Shown: one piece after another, positions 11,503 through 23,345 of the stretch | Layout of the letters: each line of letters begins with the position of its first letter | How positions within the stretch are numbered: the stretch's first letter is position 1 | Origin: Gigaspora rosea | Lineage: Eukaryota > Glomeromycota > Glomeromycetes > Diversisporales > Gigasporaceae | Assembly: GCA_003550325.1 (NCBI GenBank) | Contig: QKWP01000439.1 | Span: forward strand, 1-64,000 | DNA: 64,000 bases | Reading direction: 5' to 3' | Notes under the pieces: generated by a model | What the model was told of the DNA's origin: nothing | The model's database searches: none | What the model saw: the letters and a program-made list of their open reading frames with translations, nothing else | Translations under genes and position numbers: made by a program

Positions 11503-12251
11503 TTATTCTCGCTCGGATTTCATATTAAACACTCTCTTTATTAGAGATTACAGACGAAGATACATGATGGGAGTAGTGCCCCACTCCTTCACTTTTCTCT
11601 TCTACTATTACATACTGTGCTCATAACAACTCTACACATACTCATAAATCCAAGCCCACATTTATGGTGCGGCACATTCAACTCATTACATACANTAATA
11701 GCAAATCCAAGCCCACATTTATGGTGCGGCACATTCAACTCATTACATACAACATCAATAATTATAACAGCGAGTTCGAGCCCACGCTATGGTGCGGCGC
11801 ATTCAACTCGATACACATGACAACCTCAACGAGTTCGAGCCCACGCTATGGTGCGGCGCATTCAACTCGGTTCATATGACAACATTAACGAGTTCGAGCC
11901 CACGCTACGGTGCGGCGCATTCAACTCGTTACACATGACAACAGGCAGGGCGCTAGGTGCTGGGTGCAATGAATGAGAGAGGGCGGGAGGGATGGGAGCC
12001 AGATTATAATCGGGCACTGAAGAGAACAAGTGACAAGACAAGCGAAGAAAGAAAGCACTGAGATTCATCATTTTCTCCCACATGTATCTTTATAATCTCT
12101 GCGTATCTAAAATTATCACATGCACCTGTAATCTCCATTGCATACAATCATATGCTATTACCTTTTTCATATAAGCCTCAATTTCATATAAGCCACAAAT
12201 CAGTTATCCTCGCGATAATAACCCTAGCGTGACTTCGTCAACGCATAGGGC
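11503..12251. mobile_element. 749-bp unclassified insertion unique to copy A
   Basis: Copy B runs straight from TATAGTATTTATT to TTAGTTATGCATAGCC near 53895, while A has 749 extra bp between copies of TATTTA (11497-11502 and 12252-12257). The insert is richer in G+C and CpG than its surroundings and holds a minisatellite at 11645-11945. A stretch near its left side (AGATTACAGACGAAGATACA) is imperfectly mirrored near 12075-12135. I could not assign a superfamily. Confidence 0.7.
11645..11945 (+). repeat. ~59-bp minisatellite, five units, CpG-rich
   Basis: Five units follow the pattern GAGTTCGAGCCCACGCTAT, GGTGCGGCGCATTCAACTC, then a variable ACATGACAAC spacer. The first two units differ largely where CpG has become CpA or TpG (CCAAGCCCACATTTATGG, GCGGCACATTC). 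GTTCGAGCCC resembles a pol III B box, but no A box lies at tRNA spacing. One undetermined base (n) is at 11695. Small frames here are repeats, not genes. Confidence 0.8.
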
Positions 12252-13129
12252 TATTTAGATATGCATAGCCACCTAAATCCATACGACCACTATCATATAG
12301 GTATCGTAGTAGCACAGGCATTTACAAATTGAATTGCTGTAAACGAATATCAGATACATAATTTTGATAATTTTTTGGGAGCATACATACGTACGTACGT
12401 ACCTACGAAAATTGACAATAAAATCGTGTTAGAGTTAGGATTAGGATTATAATAACTTAATGCCTAATAATAAAATCTCACAAGGAACATTTTAATTAGG
12501 CGGCCTCCTAATTAAATTTGAATAATTTTTAATTTCTTCGTAATAGAGTGATTTCACTTCAATTATCTACTCACGTTTGAAATGAACAATTTTTTTTTAG
12601 GTGCGCTAGTGGTTTATTACAATTTAGCATAACTATATTTATATGTTACAGCACAAGTACAGTTGCGCAATATTTAATGCTGTGCAAAACCAATACGGTC
12701 ACGTACGACGAACATAATTCATACTATTATATTCAAATATATAGTTATAAAAAATTTCATGCTCACAATATAAATTAACTCATATGAAATGAACATAAAA
12801 AATAAGATGTAATAAAAAATATTAAATGTATGAAACTAGGCCTAAAATAAAATTTTATGTTAAATATATCAACATATAAAAACCAATTTAATGATTTGAA
12901 TGGTCGAAATATTAATATATTTAAACAATAGAATAATACTTTATTTAATAAATTAATAATTCAAGTGAAGTTTAATTACATAAATTATATACTTTGCATA
13001 TTGTATTATATGTAAGTCATGAATTATTTTATGTTAGTTTTAAGGAAGCTCGCTCAACATACATTTCACAGTCATAAAATTTTCAACATTGCCAAAAACC
13101 TTTTTTTTTATTATTTCATTATTCAACGT

Positions 13130-13170
13130 TATGTCAATAATATGTCAATAATATGTCAATAATATATCAA
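13130..13170 (+). repeat. 13-bp tandem repeat ATGTCAATAAT (copy A)
   Basis: Three to four head-to-tail copies of TATGTCAATAA end in a variant, TATATCAA. The B counterpart (54778-54828) has one more unit, so unit number changed after the duplication. Confidence 0.75.
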
Positions 13171-14249
13171 AATAAGGTGTTAAATTATTTGTCATCGTTA
13201 CGATTATCGTCACCACAATTTGAATAACCCCCCGTGCAGGTTCTGGCTAATTTCGGATGTCTCAATGGATATATCAAAAAAAATTATATCCGACAGATTA
13301 AAATAGTCAGATATCCATCGGATCATCAAACGGATTTGTTTAACAGATCCAAGATTTAACGTTAAGGAATTTATATGCTGATTAGGAAAATGCAATTATC
13401 CGACAGCTAATTATGGTTGTACATACCAATTATTTATTTTGTTAAGAATAATCATCATATATCACTAAATAACGCTGTTATTTTATGATACACTGCTAAT
13501 CACTTGTTTATTTGGCCATAAAATTTGATGTCGACCTTCAAGATCCTTCAGGACCCTTCAGGACCCTGAGATGATATATTAAATTTTCGGATAATGAATT
13601 ATCTATAAAAAATCATATATACTGAATAACTACTAACAAAATAAAGTTAAAAGAGATCATCACACGAAATTAAATTAAATCTTGATCATCAATTTCAAAT
13701 TCTGGCCATCAAATTAACATTAATGATCAATGTTAACCCCGAAAAAAATTTTTGGTCCTCAGATCTAGATTGATAATGTGTCGATCCCATCTTTTCCACT
13801 TCGATGTATCTCATTAGATATACACAGTCAGATTCTTTAAGTACACGCTCTTGGGACCACACTTAAACAATGATCATTTAAGAAAAAGTACATTTATTGA
13901 GATCAAGTATATATTTAGGTAAGAGTTTGAATGCGCATTTAGAGAAGATGTGCGCTTCTAGAGGGTGCAATTAGAGGGGTCGGATTGTAAATAATAAAAA
14001 TTCATGAACTATTTGAATTATCATACTATCATACAATCGTTATCTTGAATGACGATTATTAAATTGCCTAATAAAATTTTATTAAATACTTAAATGTATA
14101 ATAGTTTTATTACACTTAAGATCTACTTATTTTGAATCATTCTTAGAAAATTTATTTATAATTTATTGTTATTTATAACATTTTCCTTATTTGTTATTAA
14201 ACGTACCGTGTTAGCACACACGGGATCGTCATGAGACGCTATTTATTAA

Positions 14250-17090
14250 GTTTTCAGATCGCATGCAAAACGAAAATCAACTTTATACGGCCTAATATTT
14301 GTTTACAGTAAATTAAAAAAAAACCCGATCGACTTACCGAAGTTTTCAAATTCATGTAATACAAATGTACTTCGTGTGGCCTAGTATTAGATGTGAACAC
14401 TATTCTATTAATTTACAGTAAATTAAAAAAAAAAAAGACTGACCGAAGTTTTCAGATCCCATTAATATTAAACGAAAAATCAACTTAGCGTGGTCTAATA
14501 TCTAATGCGAACATTATTCTATCAATTTATATTTAATAAAAAAAAAAATCAGACCGACTGACCGAAGTTTTCAGATCCCATGTAATGCAAATGAAAAATA
14601 AACTTCGTGTAGCTAATATTAGTTCACAGTAACCTTATGAAAAAAGTGGTCTGGGTGGTGTTACGGTTTAGCATAAAGCGAAGTCTGTAATGGCATATAT
14701 ACTGTGGCACGTATATGTACATTGCACAGATTGGCACATGTTAAAATGATATGTATCAGCACATTGTCATGTCCGGAATTGCGGAATGGCACTTATTCGG
14801 GATACACGTATAGGCTCGTTGGTTGGAATTACACATATTAAATAGTGCGCGTATCTTGTATAGCCAATAAATTCGCAGGATCAGGTGTTCTATTAATTTA
14901 CAGTGAATTAAAAAATCAAAAGACTGACTGAAGTTTTCAGATCTTATGTAATGCAAAATGAAAAATGAACTTCGTGTGGACTAATATTAGATGTGAACAT
15001 TATTTTATTAATTTACAGTTAATTAAAAAAAATCAGACCCGACTGACTGAAGTTTTCAGATTCCATGTAATGCAAACCGAAAAATCAACTTCATGTGGCC
15101 TAATATTAGTTTACAGTAAATTAAAAAAATAATAAAAATAAAAAAAAAAAGAAATGAAAAAAAAATCAGACCAAGTGGCTGAAGTTTCCAAATCCTATGC
15201 AATGCAAAACGAAAAATCAACTTTGCGTGGTTTAACATTAGGTCTGAACATTATTCAAAAAAAAACTGAATAACCAATTGGAGTTTTTCCAGATTCCATG
15301 TAATGCAAAATGAAAATCAATTTCGTGTGGCCTAATATTAGTTTTTAGTTTACAGTAAATTAAAAAAAAAAACAGATCTACTTACAGAAGTTTCCAGATT
15401 CTATGCAATGCTAAACAATAAATTAACTTCATATAGCCTAATATTTGTTTACAGTAAATTAAAAAAAAAACTGATCGACTGACCAAAGTTTTCAAATTCA
15501 TGTAACACAAAATGGAAAATCAACTTTGTGTGGCCTAGTATTAGATTTGAACATTATTCTATTAATTTACAGTAAATTAAAAAAAAAGACTGACTCAAGT
15601 TTTCAGATCCCATATAATATAAAACGAAAAATCAACTTCATGTGGTCTAATATCAAATGTGAACATTATTCTATTAATTTATAGTTAATTAAAAAAAAAA
15701 CAATCAGATCAACTGACCGAAGTTTTCAGAGTCCATGTAATGCAAAAAGAAATAAACGAAAAATAGACTTCGTGTAGGCTAATATTAGTTTATAGTAACC
15801 TTATGAAAAAGTGGTCCAGGTAGTGTCACAGTTTAGCACAGAGAAGTCTGTAATTGCATGTGTAGGCTTTTTATACGAAATGGCATGTATTCGGGATGAA
15901 CATATAGGCTCATCGTTTGGAATTACACATATTAAACGATACGTGTATCTCGTATCACCAATAAAATCACAGGATCAGGTGTAATGCAAAAATTCAAAAC
16001 AACCAACTTTTTTTAAAATATCCTCTGTATCTCAAAACTTCGTCTATGAAAAAGTTCTTTAATTCCTAACAAAAAAATTCTTTGCAAAATTTTGCTATAG
16101 GCATATTTGCTACGATACTAACCCTTCACAATATATCATACTCTAATTAATTGAGTTCACTCCTACTTATAACTTTTAAGAAATATATGCATGTGAACTT
16201 ATGTTTGCCTTGATTGTGCCAAACCCTGGAAATTCTAGCTCAGCAAAACCCAGTCAATTTACAGTCCAAAATTTAGGCAGATGGTCCAATTTGGTCCATT
16301 TTAGTCGTATTAACTCAGAATTCACACATGCAAATCTGGTTCTTTGGCTGCTCTACAGATCACCATGATTTTCCATTGAAACACATGCATATTTGAATGG
16401 ATATTTTTATAGAGTAATTAAAAAAAAATATCAGACCAACTGATTTAAGTTTTCAGATCCTATGCAATGCAAAATGAAAAATCAACTTTGTGTAGCCTAA
16501 TATTAGATTATATATAAAAAAAAAAGAAAAAATCAGACAGACTAACTGAAGTTTTCAGATCCCATGCAATACAAACTGAAAAATCAACTTCGTGTGCAAA
16601 AAAAATAAATAAATAAAATCAAACTGACTAACCAAAGTTTTTAGTTCCCATGTAATGCAAAACAAAACAAAAAAACATTATTCTTCAATCTACATTAACT
16701 TAAAAAAAATTAAAATAGCTGACCAAAGTTTTTAGATTCCTTGCAATGCAAAATGAAAAATCAACTTCGTGTGGTCTAATATTAGATGCAAACATTATTC
16801 TATTAATTTAAGCAATTAAAAAAAAATCAGCCCAACTGACCGAAGTAATTCAAAATGAAAAATCAACTTCGCGTGGCCTAATTTTAATTTACAGTAAATT
16901 AAAAAAAAAAAAAGGCTGCCCAAATTTTTCAGATCCCATGTAATGCAAACCTAAAAATCAATTTCGCGTAGTTTAATATTAGATACGAACATTATTCTAT
17001 TAATTTAAGCAATTAAAAAAAAATCAAATTAGGCTGACTAACCGAAGAATGCAAAACGAAAAATCATTTTCGTGTCCTAAAACAATTGCA
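14250..17090 (+). repeat. ~90-125-bp satellite array, about 16-18 units
   Basis: Units read GTTTTCAGATCCCATGTAAT, GCAAAACGAAAAATCAACTT, CGTGTGGCCTAATATTAG, CATTATTCTATTAATTTACA, then an A-run, and CAGACCGACTGACCGAA. Starts can be seen near 14250, 14342, 14448, 14568, 14931, 15047, 15184, 15279, 15388, 15488, 15598, 15722, 16448, 16550, 16636 and 16727. Two related longer inserts (14630-14900 and 15790-15975) share TGGAATTACACATATTAAA. About 16000-16400 is non-repetitive. The block is absent from copy B, whose sequence continues from ATTTATTAA directly into the next module. Confidence 0.85.
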
Positions 17091-18150
17091 AAAGCGAATT
17101 TCATACTTGCCCTAGTAATTTATTATTTATACAAAATACAAATATCACAATAATTACAGTTTTAAATAGAAATCGTTACAGGATAATTAAAAATTTTCAC
17201 ACAATTCGATCACGTTTTTGGATGCATCCAATAAAAACAACCCAAAATTAATTGTGTAATAGGTAAAATTAGTAAGCTCATTATTATTAACCCACACAAT
17301 GGTCACGTTTTCTGAAGTTGACCAAATAATAATATTTAATCATAAACTTAGACCATTGTCACTATTAACACAATGAAATACTTGCCCTAGTAATTTACAT
17401 TTATACAAATCACAAATATCGCAATAATTACAGTTTTAAATAAAAATCATCACAGGATGATAAAAATTTTCCCACAATTTGATCACATTTTTGGATGCGT
17501 CCAATAAAAACAATCCAAAATTAATTGTGTAATAGGTAAAATTTGTAAGCTTATCATTATTAACCATTTGTTTTTCCACACAAAGGTCACGTTTTCTGAA
17601 GTTGACCAAATAATAATATTTAATTATAAGCTTAGCCTGTCGTCATTATTAATACAATAAACAAGTTTTCCCACAACTTGATCACGTTTTTCAGAAGCAG
17701 CCAATAAAACAACCCAAATTATGTCATGTAGATAGATAAAATTGGTAAGTTTAATTCTGTCATCATTAACTGGTTGTAAAAATAAGTTTTCCATACAATG
17801 GTCATGTTTTCTAAAGTTTACCAAATAATAATATTTAATCGTAAGCTTAGCCCGTCATCACTATTAACGCAATATAACATATGAAAAATAAGTTTTCCCA
17901 CAACTTGATCACGTTTTTTGGATGCAGCCAATAAAAACAACCCAAAATTATATCATGCAGATAAATATTAACTGGTTGTAAAAATAAAGTTTCCCACACA
18001 ATGGTCACGTTTCTGAAGTTGACCAAATAATAATATTTAAACGTAAGCTTAGCCATCATCACTATTAATACAATGAAATGTATGAAAAAATAAGTTTTCC
18101 CACACATTACAGTCGAATTTGTTTTAGGTATATAGATTATATCAAAATGA
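17091..18150 (+). repeat. Second satellite, dimeric ~280-bp unit
   Basis: Four successive units contain two related half-units, one around GATCACGTTTTTGGATGC and one around GGTCACGTTTTCTGAAGTTG, ending AATAATAATATTTAA. The first two units are about 275-280 bp and the last two are shortened to about 200 bp. The minus-strand frames of 66 and 110 codons here follow the repeat period and are not genes. Like the preceding array, it is missing from copy B. Confidence 0.8.
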
Positions 18151-18929
18151 CATAAGTGCACGTACCATGAGCTATCCAATCAAATCAAGAATAAAAGACC
18201 AATTAGCGTTCAGGGCAGATCTCTGATTTCTTTATTGTTTTCTAATAATTCTTGTCTACCAACTTATAAACTTATATTTTTCTGAATTAAGTTTAGTACA
18301 AGACCATCTAAGCTTACCAAACTATATAGTCTTCTTTTAAAGGAAAATTTTTCTATTCTTATCAATAACAGTTATCAATCTAGTTATCATTATTAAGATT
18401 AAATGTATATAGGAATCCTCAAGATTAACAGAAACACTACCAAAATTATACCCTACTAACATTTCAATAGAATTATACTGTTAAGATGTAATTTATCAAA
18501 TGGGCTGTAAAAAGAATAATCTCTCGTTCTAATAAATCAAGATACCATACTTAATTACTGGCAATAAGAATAATCTTGCCAGTTAATCTTTTCTCCTGAT
18601 AAATCAAGATACCATACTTCATTACTGGCAGTATTATCTCCTGCCCAGTCTTCAAAAGAAATAAAGCTTATTACCAACTAGAGTATAAGCTTGTCTGAAT
18701 TAAGGACTTACTTTGAACCAAAATTTGAAACATTTCGCCAGGAGGAATTTTAATTTCACAGTATAAGTCTGCAATTCTCTGTAAATGATTTTGCTCATTT
18801 AAATTGTTTAATTAAAAAATTATCAAAATAAAGGGTTCAGAATTAAGCTTTGAGTAATATATTCAATTAAAAATAGGTGATATTTATATATTTTTTTTCA
18901 AAGTACAGTCACCCTACTTCATAATCATC

Positions 18930-19160
18930 AAGTAGGTTGCTTAAAAAAAGTGCTTATAAAGAGGCATATTTTTTTAAAAAGTGATTTTAAGAAGTTGCTT
19001 ATAAAAAGTATATGTTTAAAAAAAGTGTTTATAAAGAAATGTACTTATAAAGAGGCATATATTTGAAAAAAGATGCTTATAAAGAAGTGTACTTATAAAG
19101 AGGCATATTTTTGAAAAAAAGTGGAGCTTATAAAGAATTATGCTTATAAAGAGGCATATT
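18930..19160 (+). repeat. GTGCTTATAAAGAGGCATAT short tandem array (copy A)
   Basis: Six or so diverged units of about 35-40 bp consist of TGCTTATAAAG, AGGCATAT and a T/A-rich tail of about 10-14 bp. B has the same array at 56690-56912. A short relative also occurs at 27020-27060 and 63570-63600. Confidence 0.7.
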
Positions 19161-19561
19161 GTCATAAATTTAATAATAATTTGGTTTAAAAACAAAAGGG
19201 TTGAATGTAAATTTTTAAAAGGCTTACTTTATTCCAATCCAATCAAGTTTTTAAATGCATTTATTTATATCTTTTTTTAAGCTATACGAATTTAATTTCA
19301 TGAAACATGAGCTAGCGGTAATCTCATTTTGTTTCTTTCTTTGAAATTCTTAATTTCAAATTCAATACTTGTTCTATTTCAATGTAAAGCTAGTCCAAAA
19401 CTTCATTTCAAACAAATTAATTGCTTTATTAGTTTGACAAATGTAAATCAATATCAATAGTAATTTATTAATTGATATTGCACGTGATATAATAAGATTC
19501 AAACATAACATCTGACTAAACAGGAATTGACTTAACTAAATCATTTACATTATCTAGATTT

Positions 19562-20552
19562 TTTTTTTTTTGTCATTTACCAGGCATTATTTCCTGGGAG
19601 GCATACTTTATTATTAACTATCTAATTACGGCTATGATCAGCCTTAGTACATGATTTTTTATTTTTACTACTTATAGGCTGTCTGTACCTCCCTTATTTC
19701 ATACTCGGTCTTCCTGGATACATCCTCATTTTTACCATGCTCGTCCGGCAGTGTTATCAATTTCAGCTTCTTATGGTCTTCCTGGTTTTCCGCTTCATGT
19801 CCAGTTCACAGAAATCTTTTCTGATGCCCCACTCGGTACTAATATTCTGACATCCCTACTCAAAGCAGCCTTTAGTCCAGTCTTCGGTAGTCCATTCTGG
19901 TGATCCTAACTGGTACTTTCTTTATATTCTAACCTTCTTAAAGACACCTTCTCGAAGTTTCATTCTACTGTTTTGGGTGGGGTAGGTCCTCCTGAGCTCA
20001 GATCCTGCAATTCCTTTCTTTTATTTGGGTGGTATGACTTGCCTTTTTCGTTCTTAAACTGGGCTCTCTCAATGTTTACGTCATTTGTTGACAGATTATG
20101 CCTTTTCTGGGGGACGTCTAAAGCGGAGGCAAATCATGTGATCAACAGCCAATCAAATTATAGAATTTTGATGATCGCTAGCGAAGCAAAACAAGAAATA
20201 AAAGCAAAAAACCTGAAAAATACGAAAAACGGCAGTCTAAACCTTCCTTGATAGGTTAATCAAAAATGTCGGGAAGGCAATTAAGCTTATATATATCTAC
20301 CTAAAACATAATATAACCCCAATATGGGACGACCTTAACCCTAAAGTTAATTGAAAAATTTATTAAATATGAGTTGCCTCCGCTTTAGACCCTTTTCTGG
20401 ATGTCCGCAACTCTGTGGCTATGCCGGTGACTGCTTGATTATTTTCAATCGCGACCCTGGCAGAATTTTTGTCGCCCTTTGAACTTGAACCGCGACCTTG
20501 CGATTATGCCCCGGAGTGCTAAACACTGCACTATCAACCCAGGGGCTCCATA
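19562..20552 (-). mobile_element. tRNA-headed retroposon, about 700 bp without its nested MITE
   Basis: Read on the minus strand, the element begins GGAGCCCCTGGGTTGATAG. It carries an A-box-like TAGTGCAGTGTT (20533-20522) and a B-box-like GGTTCAAGTTC (20491-20481), with GGCATAATCGCAAGG between them, resembling tRNA-Met (CAT). It ends in a poly(A), seen as a T run at 19560-19571. The 10-bp word ATCTAGATTT flanks it (19552-19561 and 20553-20562), and copy B has the empty site near 57300. The body is unusually long for a SINE and has higher G+C. A 282-bp MITE sits inside it. The 92-codon plus-strand frame at 19973 spans element junctions and is not a gene. Confidence 0.8.
20111..20392. mobile_element. 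hAT-type MITE nested in the retroposon
   Basis: A 282-bp element with ends GGGACGTCTAAAGCGGAGG and, reversed, GGGTCTAAAGCGGAGGCAA. The left end carries three extra bases. It is flanked by a perfect 8-bp duplication, TTTTCTGG (20103-20110 and 20393-20400). It is a relative of 39887-40169: same length within a base, the same CCAATCAAATT word near the left end and the same AAAAATGTC..GG block near the middle. Confidence 0.85.
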
Positions 20553-21785
20553 ATCTAGATTTGCATTGGACGTACAAAAATTATACTAAAATTCCAATCA
20601 TACGAATATCTGATTTTTTTTAAATAGTATTTTGCAAGCATATATATTACTGTATATCAATATACATGATATTTTGTTAGGGAGCCCCTTTTAAAAAAAT
20701 CGGAATATAAATGACATTCCCTTAATATAGTCTTGTTAAAATCCATAAGGCAAATCCTATTCATACTGGAAAAAAACAGGTAGTAGGGAATGTAACTTTA
20801 CTTTTAAGAATTATTCTTTATAATCCTGTAATCTGCACAATACAATACAATCATGTTTCCTAATTTACCTAATTTACTGTACATTTCTATATTATACTAC
20901 TTTATTATATACTCGCGTAAATACCAATTAGTAGAATAAGTTGAGATAAAAAAAAAGTAATTAGTCTAATAAAAAAAAAACACCTAAACCAATAAATGAA
21001 TAGTGTAACACTATCAAAAATAATTGGTTCAAAAAACTATCGTATAGTAAATGGTTTTGTAAATTAGAATGTTCGGATGAAGTAATCGCCGTTTTATGCT
21101 AACCCGACCTAGCCTAGTTTTCGCCCCCCCCTCTAAACTCATAAAGAATTTAATAATTAATTTTCATAGAATGTTTCATATAATGTAATTTTGTTATAGT
21201 TATCGTTTACATAGTTAGCAAATACCTCATAATTAGATTGTCTCTGGATATAGTATTTCTCTCTTGTATCTTTCAAACCTCGGCATTAATGTATTTCTAT
21301 CGAAATCTATTTATATTGAATTACAAAAGTAAAACTTCTAAGAAGTCTAACATTTTTCTATGAGAGTCCCTTGAACTAACAACACAGCTTCCCGGTGGGG
21401 CCGTATAATTAGGGGACTTAATCTTTCTGCCGACTATCGCGTCATCATTGAGTACGCGCCATCTAATATGTCCTAATATGGTCAATGATTGTTATTATGA
21501 TATATTATGAATATATTGTGTGCGACTTTAATCGACTAAATTAGTCGATCCTTAAAATTCGGCAACTAGTACAGCAGTACGATCACATGTGTCACATGAA
21601 ATATGGGGGTAGGAGTTAATCTTCAAAATGTTCAGGGTCGACCTTTTTTGTTAGACCAATTTTTCTGATCAGAATTAGTCTTCACATATATATCATATGT
21701 GTTGAAAGCCCATCAGGTCATTCCTTGCCAAAATCTAATGATACTAAATTATTTAGTTTTTTATTCGTTTTGCATTTCACGTTAC

Positions 21786-21956
21786 CGTAAATTACCGTGG
21801 AAAATACCCCCTTGATCGGTACCCCCCTTGATTTATACCGGGTCTATTTCAAGATTTTCGCAATTTTATTGGCTGTTTTGTGGAAAAAACCTGTATAAAC
21901 CTGTTTTGCTATTTTTAGTTTATAACAGACCCGGGTATTTTACACGGTAATTTACG
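21786..21956. mobile_element. 171-bp MITE unique to copy A
   Basis: The ends are CGTAAATTACCGTGGAAAAT and, reversed, CGTAAATTACCGTGTAAAAT, continuing into ACCC, so the TIRs are about 24-26 bp. In B the flanking words TTCGTTTTGTATTT and TATGTTGATTAAT are separated by only about 25 unrelated bases near 58620-58650. The TSD is not resolved because the flank has also changed. Confidence 0.75.
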
Positions 21957-22137
21957 TATGTTGATTAATTGTCTATGCAACCGAACATACCAAAACGTTT
22001 CCGCCCCTTACATTAATTATTTGCCAATTTAACATCTAAATTAGTCAACTAATGAATATCTGCATTGCTGTAAACTTTTAGTTTATTAATCAATTTCTTA
22101 ACTTGAAATATGCTTTATAAGAGAATCACTTCTTTAA

Positions 22138-22225
22138 TCGACCGCCCAGCCACAAAGGTGAAGGCTGAGGGTCGACCGCTCATCACCCGGCCGTTGGGTC
22201 AGGGCATATCGCTATATTGTGGATA
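22138..22225 (+). other. Conserved GC-rich hairpin island (copy A)
   Basis: In a ~25% G+C context this short island can form consecutive stems: GACCGCCCAGCC with GGCTGAGGGTC (22140-22173), a second around CCCGGCCGTTGGG, and a third from CATATC..GATATG. B keeps the same structures at 58831-58916, and its second stem is more complete (GACCC..GGGTC). It may be a structured RNA, a regulatory site or simply an old GC-rich insertion. I have no family match. Confidence 0.5.
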
Positions 22226-22506
22226 TGTTGGTTTCCAAATTCTTCTTTCAATAGGAGCAATGCTTTCATTTATTCATACGGTCAAACATCTAAGCTACCA
22301 AGTTACATCAAATTTTAACAAATTTTCTTAAAAAAAAAACATACCAGAAATTTTGAATTCATCGACGTATTAATGATGAGTCGGGTAATGTCTGATTTGC
22401 ACAAATATTCATAATAAAAAAGTTTAATTGTCTATAAATGGTTTTTATTTTTAATTTTCTAGCAGTGATATTGTGAAAATTCTGTTAATGGCCAATGGCC
22501 ATGTCG

Positions 22507-22672
22507 CGCCTGAAGTTGACACTGCCTGAAGTTATAACTTCAGGTGCCTGAAATTGCACTTTACTGAAATAAGCCCCTGAAATTAGACCATCTTGCATGC
22601 GTTAGCAGGTAATTTTAGGCAAGTGTAACTTCAAGTGCTTGAAGTTGCAACTTAAAGCAAATGCTAACTTCA
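22507..22672. repeat. Inverted CTGAAGTT repeat cluster (copy A)
   Basis: CCTGAAGTT and its reverse AACTTCAGG recur at least six times within 165 bp, including the palindrome CTGAAGTTATAACTTCAG. The two halves can fold on each other. B has the same cluster at 59441-59608. It is probably an old foldback element. Confidence 0.6.
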
Positions 22673-23090
22673 TGATCAACAAAATCTGAATAATCGGCAA
22701 ACAATAACGTGACCGATAATTTAGTTCAGCGATAAAAACAACACCATTATATTTATTTCTATTCATAAAAACTTTTTTGTTAAATAGATTTTTTTTATTT
22801 GACACATTTAAACTATTAAAATTTAGCATAATTTACTGTTACACATATGTATACATTATTGGGCAAAAAATGGTAATTTATCAAATGAACACGTGCCACT
22901 CCACGGCAAATGTAGCCAATCAATCATTCGTCAAATTACCGTATTCGCCAATTTTTGCCAAATGATTCGTAGGGAGTTATTGACAGTTTTTTATTTGAAT
23001 AAATGTTTACATCGTAACACATGAAAAAAAAATGGAAAAAAATAACAAATAATTTCATGATCACACGAGTTTTACGGATAAATATCTAAT

Positions 23091-23345
23091 ATTCCCCGTC
23101 TCATTATGATCGCATGACGGGGATTTACGTGTTATTAATCACAATTTTTATTGCAAATTTTTTCTATTTTTTTTCTTGTTATTACCCCGGAGAAATAATA
23201 AATAAGAAAAAAAAAAGAAAAAATTTGCAATAAAAATTGTGATTAATAAAATGTAAATCCCGTCATGCGGTTATAATGAGACGAGGAAAACTTATTTATT
23301 CCACATGCCAGGAAATATTTAATTATTCTCACCGTCCCGGGGAAT
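23091..23345. mobile_element. 255-bp palindromic MITE unique to copy A
   Basis: ATTCCCCGTCTCATTATG opens a left arm (to about 23188) that is complementary to a right arm ending at 23287. The outer boundary is CCGGGGAAT at 23345. Both arms contain GCATGACGGGGATTTAC-like and ATTAATCACAATTTTTATTG sequences. Copy B lacks it: near 60010 TATCTATTAATTTTC runs through. The insert would give a long hairpin when transcribed. Confidence 0.8.

Larger units (their letters stand above)
18222..21480 (+). repeat. Module M, forward arm of copy A
   Basis: This is the forward counterpart of 5460-8720 and aligns with B 55870-58200. It includes the recurrent doublet TGATAAATCAAGATACCATA / CTTCATTACTGGCA around 18533-18640. 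The arm is lengthened in A by the retroposon at 19562-20552. Two small cytosine-rich spots near 21120 differ between A and B. Confidence 0.7.

Noticed and set aside
11772-11945. GTTCGAGCCC words as tRNA B boxes
   Set aside because: No A box at suitable spacing and no tRNA fold; they are part of a minisatellite.
11503-12251. The 749-bp insertion considered as a solo LTR
   Set aside because: No TG..CA ends and no clear 4-6-bp duplication beyond the low-complexity TATTTA; left unclassified.
14250-18150. Regularly spaced repeats considered as a CRISPR array
   Set aside because: Units are whole-length satellites with diverged sequence, not short identical repeats with unique spacers, and the context is eukaryotic.
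17847-18179. The longest frame in the window (110 codons, minus strand)
   Set aside because: It runs through satellite units and repeats with them. Composition is typical of AT-rich non-coding DNA.
19973-20251. 92-codon frame in the GC-richer retroposon
   Set aside because: It crosses the boundary between the retroposon and the nested MITE, and reads the retroposon's antisense strand.
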